Origin: JBPOJN01 sp052033505
Lineage (GTDB): Bacteria; UBA10199; JACPAL01; GCA-016699445
DNA: 10,968 nucleotides
Direction: 5' to 3'
Assembly (NCBI GenBank): GCA_052033505.1
Contig: JBPOJN010000074.1
Location: forward strand, 1-10,968
The position numbers and the translations under genes were made by a program. Positions 6,350-10,968 of the stretch are shown in pieces. The notes beneath the pieces were generated by a model. That model saw only the letters and a program-made list of their open reading frames with translations, was not told the origin of the DNA and made no database searches. Within the stretch, counting starts at the first letter, position 1. Every line of letters starts with the position of its first letter.

Positions 6350-6625
6350 CTAACTTCTTCCTTGAAAAAGGATAAAGCCTCCCATCAGGAAAAAAGCTCC
6401 GGCCGCCACGTAGCGCAGGATTTGGGGATTGAGCCATTCGGAAAGCAGTCGACCGGCCAAGACGCCGATCGTCCCCGCGAGTCCTAAGGCGCACACCACA
6501 CCCAGCCAGACGGGAATCAGGGATTTGGCTTGAGCGGCGGCCGCGACGGCGGCGAACTGAGTTTTGTCCCCGAGTTCGGCCAAGAAAACGGTTACAAAAG
6601 TAGTGAAGAACAATTTAAAATCCAT
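6350..6625 (-). CDS. Single-domain GDT1/UPF0016 (TMEM165-type) membrane protein, probable Mn2+/Ca2+ transporter half
   Basis: This family moves Mn2+ and/or Ca2+ across membranes; bacterial members include Mn2+ exporters. The family signature E-x-G-D-K/R-T/S is present as ELGDKT (17-22) in the first membrane helix, followed by hydrophobic segments at about 36-57 and 68-88, giving roughly three membrane spans. At 91 aa it holds one UPF0016 repeat, where most members have two in about 190-200 aa. No second copy lies next to it, so it probably works as a homodimer or with a partner encoded elsewhere. The ATG (6623-6625) has a strong AAGGAGG four bases upstream that lies inside the nnrD coding sequence. 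The two genes overlap by 11 nt (6615-6625), so they are co-translated. It is the last gene of the ftsH-folP-glmM-pdxJ-nnrD unit. Confidence 0.88.
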   Translation of the reverse strand: MDFKLFFTTFVTVFLAELGDKTQFAAVAAAAQAKSLIPVWLGVVCALGLAGTIGVLAGRLLSEWLNPQILRYVAAGAFFLMGGFILFQGRS

Positions 6626-7490
6626 GCTTCCTCCTTAAGGCGTCCCTTAAATTCTCAATGACGTCCGAGGCGATCAAGCCACCCTCTCCGAAACGCCGCG
6701 CGACCGCATCTCCCGCAGCCCCGTGCACGAAAACACCCAAGACCGCCGCATCGAAAGGTTTCAGGCCTTGAGCGAGCAAGGCACCGATCACGCCGGTCAA
6801 TACATCGCCCATGCCGGCGGTCGCCATGCCGGGATTTCCCGTGGGATTGATGAAGACTTTTCCTTCGGGAGAAGCGACGACGGTTCCCGGACCTTTCAAA
6901 ACAGCGACAGCACCGGTTTTACGGGCCAAAGTAAGCGCGGCGAATCTCCGGTCTTTCTCGATCCGCTGCACGCTTAGACTTAAGAGCCGCGACATTTCTC
7001 CCACATGCGGCGTGAGGACAGCGCGGCCTTTCAAAAATTTCCGAAGGACGGTCGCAACAGGGGCAATCGCATTCAATCCGTCGGCGTCCAAAACCAACGG
7101 AAGCGACGTGGCTTTCAAGATATTTTTCACGAAAACCTTCGTGTCGGCGTTGACTTCTAGTCCGGGACCTAAAGCCATAGCCGTTTTTTTCGTCAGGATT
7201 TTCAGTAAAGAACGCCAGGCGCGCGCGGCGAAGGTCCCCCGGGCGTTCGAAGGGAGCGGCTCATACATGAGCTCCAAACCTTCGCGGAAGGCCCGCGTGA
7301 ATTTGCGAAAGGCTTTCTCGGGCAAGGCGACGGTCGCAAGCCCCACCCCGCTTCTCATCGCGGCGCGGCCGGAGAGCAGGACCGATCCAGGTTTTCGTGC
7401 GGAACCGCCGATCAAAAGCAAATGGCCAAAAGTCCCTTTGTGGGAATTCCGCGGGCGCTTGCGCAAGGAAGGGATTTTGACTCGGGTCAC
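6615..7490 (-). CDS. nnrD: ADP/ATP-dependent NAD(P)H-hydrate dehydratase (NnrD, YjeF C-terminal domain type)
   Basis: NnrD repairs hydrated, inactive NADH and NADPH by ATP- or ADP-driven dehydration. The 291-aa ribokinase-fold protein shows HKGTFGHLLLIGGS (17-30), LDADGLN (134-140), LTPHVGEM (159-166), KGPGTVV (199-205) and the nucleotide/catalytic loop NPGMATAGMGDVLTG (219-233), with the catalytic Asp at 229. Most homologues read GxGD here; the AGMGD variant is within the expected range. The N-terminal epimerase domain (NnrE) found in E. coli YjeF/Nnr fusions is absent, so this is the stand-alone dehydratase. The start is GTG at 7488-7490, overlapping the pdxJ stop by 4 nt (GTGA). The end overlaps the GDT1-like gene by 11 nt. 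The N terminus is basic and has no signal peptide. Confidence 0.95.
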   Translation of the reverse strand: MTRVKIPSLRKRPRNSHKGTFGHLLLIGGSARKPGSVLLSGRAAMRSGVGLATVALPEKAFRKFTRAFREGLELMYEPLPSNARGTFAARAWRSLLKILTKKTAMALGPGLEVNADTKVFVKNILKATSLPLVLDADGLNAIAPVATVLRKFLKGRAVLTPHVGEMSRLLSLSVQRIEKDRRFAALTLARKTGAVAVLKGPGTVVASPEGKVFINPTGNPGMATAGMGDVLTGVIGALLAQGLKPFDAAVLGVFVHGAAGDAVARRFGEGGLIASDVIENLRDALRRKHGF

Positions 7491-8200
7491 GCGATTAGTT
7501 TTTTCATCTCGCTCACAGCGGATTCCAATCCCACCATAACGGCCCGTGCGACGATCGCGTGGCCGATGTTGAACTCGACGATGTCTTTGATCTTCGCGAC
7601 GGCGGCCGTATTCGCATAGTTCAGGCCGTGTCCCGCGGCGACCCAGAGGTCGTGTCCGTGCCCCAGTTTCGCGGCCGCCTCGATACGGCGCAGCTCCCGA
7701 TTCGCCGCGTCTCCGGGTTTGGCGTCGGCGTAACTTCCGGTGTGGATCTCGATCGCGTCGACTTTAAGCTCGGCAGCCAAGAGCACGTCTTTCGGGTCGG
7801 GATTAATAAACAGACTCACGCGCACGCCGTGCTTCTGCATGAGCGGCACGAATTTTTTCAGTTCGGATTTGTGTTTTTTGACGTCGAGACCGCCTTCGGT
7901 GGTGAGTTCGCGGCGCTTCTCCGGAACGATCGTGACCGAATGCGGGCGCACGTCGATCGCGAATTCGCGCATGGCGCGCGTGAGCGCCATCTCGAGGTTC
8001 AAGTCGGTTTGCAGCGAACGTTTCAAGAGACGCACGTCGAAATCTTGGATGTGCCGGCGGTCCTCCCGCAAGTGGACGGTGATCTGATCGGCTCCGGCTT
8101 TTTCGCAGATAGCGGCCGCGGCGACGGGATCAGGATAGCGCGTTCCGCGGGCCTGCCGTAACGTCGCGACGTGATCGATGTTGACACCTAGCTTGCTCAC
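7487..8200 (-). CDS. pdxJ: Pyridoxine 5'-phosphate synthase
   Basis: PdxJ condenses 1-deoxyxylulose 5-phosphate with 3-amino-2-oxopropyl phosphate to give pyridoxine 5'-phosphate in the DXP-dependent vitamin B6 pathway. The 237-aa TIM barrel matches the family length (about 240). Motifs seen are NIDHVATLRQARGT (7-20), HLREDRRHI (43-51), VPEKR (92-96), EIHTG (151-155), AGHGLNY (189-195) and NIGH (211-214), which include the catalytic His and Glu residues of the family. The start is GTG at 8198-8200, overlapping the glmM stop by 4 nt (GTGA), so coupling is likely. In many proteobacteria pdxJ is followed by acpS; here nnrD follows directly and no acpS is in the window. Confidence 0.97.
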   Translation of the reverse strand: MSKLGVNIDHVATLRQARGTRYPDPVAAAAICEKAGADQITVHLREDRRHIQDFDVRLLKRSLQTDLNLEMALTRAMREFAIDVRPHSVTIVPEKRRELTTEGGLDVKKHKSELKKFVPLMQKHGVRVSLFINPDPKDVLLAAELKVDAIEIHTGSYADAKPGDAANRELRRIEAAAKLGHGHDLWVAAGHGLNYANTAAVAKIKDIVEFNIGHAIVARAVMVGLESAVSEMKKLIA

Positions 8201-9543
8201 GAGAAGGCTTTTTCGATACAGGTTGAAAGTTCGCCGGCCATTTGCTTGATCTCGTCCTGTTTTTCGCCTTCGATCATGATGCGGATCAAGGGCTCGGTGC
8301 CGGAATAACGGACCAAGATGCGACCGTCATGTCCCAGCTTCTCTTCAATGCTATGCATGAGTTTTTGCACGTCGGGCAGGGAGTTCAAATCCTTCTTCTC
8401 GCGCACGCGCACATTGGTCAGGATCTGGGGCAACGGATGATAGTCCTTTACGAGTTCAGAGACTTTTTTTCCGGTTTCTTTCATGAGCGATAAAAACTGC
8501 AACGCCGCGACCAAGCCGTCTCCGGTCGTGGAATATTCGGTGAAGATGATATGGCCCGAGCTCTCTCCGCCGAATTTCAGACCCGCTTCGCGCATTTTTT
8601 CCATCACGTAGCGATCGCCGACGGCCGCCCTGACGACGGAACCTCCACGCGCTTCGATATAGCGGTCCAAGGCTTGGTTGCTCATGATCGTCGCTGCCAT
8701 TGTCTGTGATGGCAGCTTCTTTTTCTTAAGTAAAAACTCTCCCAGCACCGCGAGCAAGGCGTCGCCGTCGATGATGTTCCCTTTTTCATCCGACAGAACG
8801 ACGCGATCACCGTCGCCGTCCAGCGCGATGCCGATGTCGGCGCCCGTCTTTTTGACTTCTTCGGCCATGCGTTTCGGTGAAACAGCCCCGTAACCGTCAT
8901 TGATGTTCAAGCCGTTTGGAGAAGCCCCGATGACAGCCACGGACGCGCCCAATTCGTACAGGATCGTCGGAGCCATGTGGTAGGTGGCTCCGTGCGCACA
9001 ATCGATCACGACGCCTAAACCGTCCAAGGTCATACCTTTCGGGAACGTCGATTTCGTGAATTCGATATAGCGTCCAGGGGCGTCGTCGACGCGGCGGGCA
9101 CGGCCGATCTTGTCGCCCGTGGGTCGGTTTTCCAGAACCCCGGAATCAATGACGGCTTCGATTTTTTCTTCCTGCTCGTCGGCGAGCTTAAGCCCGTTGC
9201 GGTCGAAGATTTTAATGCCGTTGTCCGCGAAAAGATTGTGCGAGGCCGAGATGACGATACCCGCATCCGCCCGCATGGCTTGGGTCAGGAACGCGATGCC
9301 CGGCGTCGGCATGGGACCGATCAGGATCACGTCGCCTCCCATGGAACAAATCCCGGAGGATAAAGCATTCTCGATCATATAACCGGAAAGACGCGTGTCC
9401 TTGCCGATCAGAATTTTGGGTTTCTGGCCGTTCTGAAAAAGATGCGTCAGCGCGCGGCCGATATTGAGCGCCACTTCGGAGGTGATCGGGTGACGGTTCG
9501 CGAGTCCGCGAATGCCGTCGGTACCGAAAAGTTCTCTACCCAT
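8197..9543 (-). CDS. glmM: Phosphoglucosamine mutase
   Basis: GlmM interconverts glucosamine 6-phosphate and glucosamine 1-phosphate, the step that feeds UDP-GlcNAc synthesis for peptidoglycan and lipopolysaccharide. The 448-aa product (E. coli 445) carries FGTDGIRG (6-13), the active-site phosphoserine loop ISASHN (98-103, Ser101), the Mg2+ loop DGDGDR (242-247), the sugar-specificity loop GGESSGH (325-331) and the phosphate-binding RYSGTEPLIR (412-421). All four domains are complete. It starts at ATG 9541-9543 with GGGGGA about eight bases upstream. It lies 33 nt after folP, the same ftsH-folP-glmM order as E. coli, and its stop overlaps pdxJ by 4 nt. Confidence 0.98.
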   Translation of the reverse strand: MGRELFGTDGIRGLANRHPITSEVALNIGRALTHLFQNGQKPKILIGKDTRLSGYMIENALSSGICSMGGDVILIGPMPTPGIAFLTQAMRADAGIVISASHNLFADNGIKIFDRNGLKLADEQEEKIEAVIDSGVLENRPTGDKIGRARRVDDAPGRYIEFTKSTFPKGMTLDGLGVVIDCAHGATYHMAPTILYELGASVAVIGASPNGLNINDGYGAVSPKRMAEEVKKTGADIGIALDGDGDRVVLSDEKGNIIDGDALLAVLGEFLLKKKKLPSQTMAATIMSNQALDRYIEARGGSVVRAAVGDRYVMEKMREAGLKFGGESSGHIIFTEYSTTGDGLVAALQFLSLMKETGKKVSELVKDYHPLPQILTNVRVREKKDLNSLPDVQKLMHSIEEKLGHDGRILVRYSGTEPLIRIMIEGEKQDEIKQMAGELSTCIEKAFS

Positions 9544-9567
9544 AGTGGAATTCCCCCATTTTTTAAG

Positions 9568-9587
9568 CCGTCCTTCCTAAAGGACGG
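9568..9587 (-). other. Hairpin spanning the folP stop codon
   Basis: An 8-bp perfect inverted repeat (arms 9568-9575 and 9580-9587, stem CCGTCCTT, 4-nt loop) covers the last codons and stop of folP and reaches into the 33-nt gap before glmM. On the transcribed strand it is followed by CTTAAAAAA, not by a T-tract, so it is not a standard intrinsic terminator. It may affect mRNA processing or glmM translation. Confidence 0.5.
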
Positions 9588-10401
9588 TGTTTCTCATGGC
9601 AAGCCGAATTGCCGCTTTCGTGACGGCGACGTCGTGTACCCGCAGTATAGAGGCCCCTCGGGAAGCAGCGATCACGGAGGCCGCCGCGTTTCCCGCTAAA
9701 AGTGAAGCTTCCTCTTCCCCGAAAATTTTCTTCAAAAACGACTTCCTCGAGGCACCGACGACGATGGGCGCTTGCAGGGAGCGGAACGTCGACAAGAGGT
9801 TCAAGAGCGTCAGATTATCCTCGAAGCGCTTACCGAAACCCAACCCCGGATCGATCAAGATCTGGTCGCGCGGAATACCGTGATTCACCGCGAATTCGAT
9901 CCGGCTCTCCAAAAAAGCGGCGACCTCGCGGCAAACGTTTTCATATACGGGATTCTCCTGCATCGTTTCCGGCTCTCCACGCATGTGCATTAAGATCACG
10001 GGCTTTTCGTACTTCGCGGTGATCGCAGCCATCCCGGGACTTTTCAACGCGGAAACGTCGTTCAAGAGGGCAGCGCCTTCATCAAAAGCCGCTTTGGCCA
10101 CGGCCGTTTTTTGGGTATCGATCGAAACGGGAATTTTCAAACGCGGGATGATTTTACGGAGCGCCGGCAGCACACGGCTCAATTCTTCCTCTTCCGTAAC
10201 AGCCAAAGATCTGGGCCTCGTGGACTCAGCGCCGATATCGATCAAGTCGGCGCCTTCTTCTTGCAGGCGTAAGGCGTGTTCCAAAGCCTTTTCAGGATCC
10301 AAAAACCGGCCTCCGTCCGAGAACGAATCCGGGGTAACGTTTACGATCCCCATCACGAAAACGCCTTGGGAAAAATCGAAATGACGACCACCTAAGATCA
10401 A
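9577..10401 (-). CDS. folP: Dihydropteroate synthase
   Basis: FolP joins p-aminobenzoate to dihydropterin pyrophosphate in folate synthesis and is the sulfonamide target. The 274-aa TIM barrel (typical 270-285) shows MGIVNVTPDSFSDGG (17-31), DIGAESTRP (55-63), SIDT (93-96), NDVSAL (114-119), HMRG (139-142), DPGLGFGK (184-191), GASRKSF (216-222) and RVHDV (254-258), so all pterin- and phosphate-binding elements are present. The chosen start is TTG at 10399-10401, overlapping the ftsH stop by 4 nt (TTGA). Starting there gives 16 residues before the conserved MGIVNV, as in homologues, whereas the next ATG would start right at that motif. Translation is probably coupled to ftsH. The stop lies inside a hairpin. 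Confidence 0.96.
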   Translation of the reverse strand: MILGGRHFDFSQGVFVMGIVNVTPDSFSDGGRFLDPEKALEHALRLQEEGADLIDIGAESTRPRSLAVTEEEELSRVLPALRKIIPRLKIPVSIDTQKTAVAKAAFDEGAALLNDVSALKSPGMAAITAKYEKPVILMHMRGEPETMQENPVYENVCREVAAFLESRIEFAVNHGIPRDQILIDPGLGFGKRFEDNLTLLNLLSTFRSLQAPIVVGASRKSFLKKIFGEEEASLLAGNAAASVIAASRGASILRVHDVAVTKAAIRLAMRNTVL

Positions 10402-10871
10402 GCTTTACCCGGCTCCGGGAGAGGAGGATTGTGGAAAATCGGGGCTTCTTTTTCGCGTCCCGATTTCGCCGTGGCTGGAGCGGTGGGCGGCGTGGAGGCC
10501 GGAGGATTGTTCCGGCGCGACGACTCGACCTTGTCCCCACGGATCGCAGCGTCGATCTGGTCGACATCCAAGGACTCGAATTCTAATAAAGCCTGCGCTA
10601 AACGATGCAAGGCATCCATATTGTCCTGCAGGATCTTTTTAGCGCGATCGTAGTTTCCGCCGACGATTTTACGAACCTGCTCGTCGATTTCGATGGCCGT
10701 TTTTTGGCTGTATTCCTGTTGTTGCGTAAAATCCCGTCCCAGAAACACCTCTTGCTCTTTGCGTCCGAAAGCCAAAGGCCCAAGCTCGCTCATACCCCAC
10801 TCACACACCATTTTGCGCGCGAGATCCGTAGCCTTATCGATATCGTCGCCTGCACCGGTCGTGTTTTTGTT
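10398..10871 (-). CDS. ftsH: ATP-dependent zinc metalloprotease FtsH, C-terminal part only
   Basis: FtsH is a membrane-anchored AAA+ protease that degrades LpxC, unassembled membrane proteins and other targets. Only the C-terminal part is visible, about 155 residues from NTTGAGDDIDKATDLARKMV onward, continuing with CEWGMSELGPLAFGRKE and the helical end of the peptidase domain. The Pro-rich tail (about the last 40 residues) is variable, as in relatives. The AAA domain and the zinc-binding HEXXH should lie further right. Reading upstream, recognisable FtsH stops at about 10865 and an in-frame TAA appears at 10872-10874, so the gene is broken here or the sequence beyond is not genomic neighbour DNA. 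Its stop overlaps folP by 4 nt. Identification of the part present is secure; its intactness is not. Confidence 0.93.
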   Translation of the reverse strand, partial: NKNTTGAGDDIDKATDLARKMVCEWGMSELGPLAFGRKEQEVFLGRDFTQQQEYSQKTAIEIDEQVRKIVGGNYDRAKKILQDNMDALHRLAQALLEFESLDVDQIDAAIRGDKVESSRRNNPPASTPPTAPATAKSGREKEAPIFHNPPLPEPGKA

Positions 10872-10968
10872 TTATATCAAATATTAGGCGCAACGTCCCC
10901 CCAGGCGGCCGGAGATGGGGGTTTGGGCCTGGTGGTTAGTATGAATGTGTTTTTAATACAAAGGCAGC
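10866..10968. other. Unidentified edge sequence replacing the expected ftsH interior
   Basis: These 103 nt should encode the segment of FtsH just after the zinc site, but no frame on the minus strand gives FtsH-like residues, and stops occur in all three frames. The sequence mixes AT-rich ends with a G/C-run centre (CCAGGC at 10902-10907 and GCCTGG at 10927-10932 can pair). The octamer GTGTTTTT occurs at 10861-10868 and again at 10947-10954. I recognise no mobile element, intron or RNA here. A misassembled contig end or an insertion are both possible. Confidence 0.5.

Noticed and set aside
6811..8161. Long plus-strand frames opposite nnrD and pdxJ (about 240 and 200 aa)
   Set aside because: They are antisense to well-supported enzymes and have no family motifs or credible ribosome binding sites.

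Overview
This window looks like part of a Gram-negative bacterial chromosome and is almost entirely housekeeping DNA. Every recognised gene lies on the minus strand, so transcription runs from the right edge to the left. An outer-membrane porin-like barrel points to a diderm. The FtsH tail (MVCEWGMSE followed by LGPLAFGRKE) and the general gene content recall deltaproteobacterial or Bdellovibrionota-type genomes. That placement is an inference from memory, not a phylogeny.

Right part, in transcription order: the 3' end of ftsH, then folP, glmM, pdxJ, nnrD and a small GDT1/UPF0016 membrane protein. Four of the five junctions overlap (4, 4, 4 and 11 nt) and the fifth is a 33-nt gap holding a hairpin, so this is very probably one operon. 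ftsH-folP-glmM is a widely conserved order. The operon joins protein quality control, folate synthesis, UDP-GlcNAc precursor supply, pyridoxal phosphate synthesis, NAD(P)H-hydrate repair and probably Mn2+/Ca2+ transport. ftsH homology stops abruptly about 103 nt before the right edge, and what follows is AT-rich, stop-containing DNA that I cannot identify.

Middle part: a BBP2-like outer-membrane beta-barrel gene whose reading frame has no signal peptide, although a good signal-peptide-like sequence lies just upstream out of frame. It is followed by proS (a short form without the INS editing domain), which overlaps pyrF by 8 nt. A 172-nt AT-rich intergenic region comes next, then a small unrecognised helical protein and rlmB, a 23S rRNA 2'-O-methyltransferase.

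Left part: a strong sigma70-type promoter (TTGACT-17-TATACA with a GC-rich discriminator) starts immediately after the rlmB stop codon. It drives tRNA-Thr(UGU), tRNA-Tyr(GUA), tRNA-Gly(UCC), tRNA-Thr(GGU) and tuf, the same order and anticodons as the E. coli thrU-tyrU-glyT-thrT-tufB operon. The window edge cuts the last base of the tuf stop codon.

I found no CRISPR array, transposase, phage gene, toxin-antitoxin pair or defence cluster, and no convincing new multi-gene system. The observations most worth a second look are the out-of-frame signal peptide before the barrel gene, the broken ftsH with unexplained edge DNA, the editing-domain-less ProS, the single-domain GDT1 protein, and the structured leader and spacers of the tRNA-tuf transcript.
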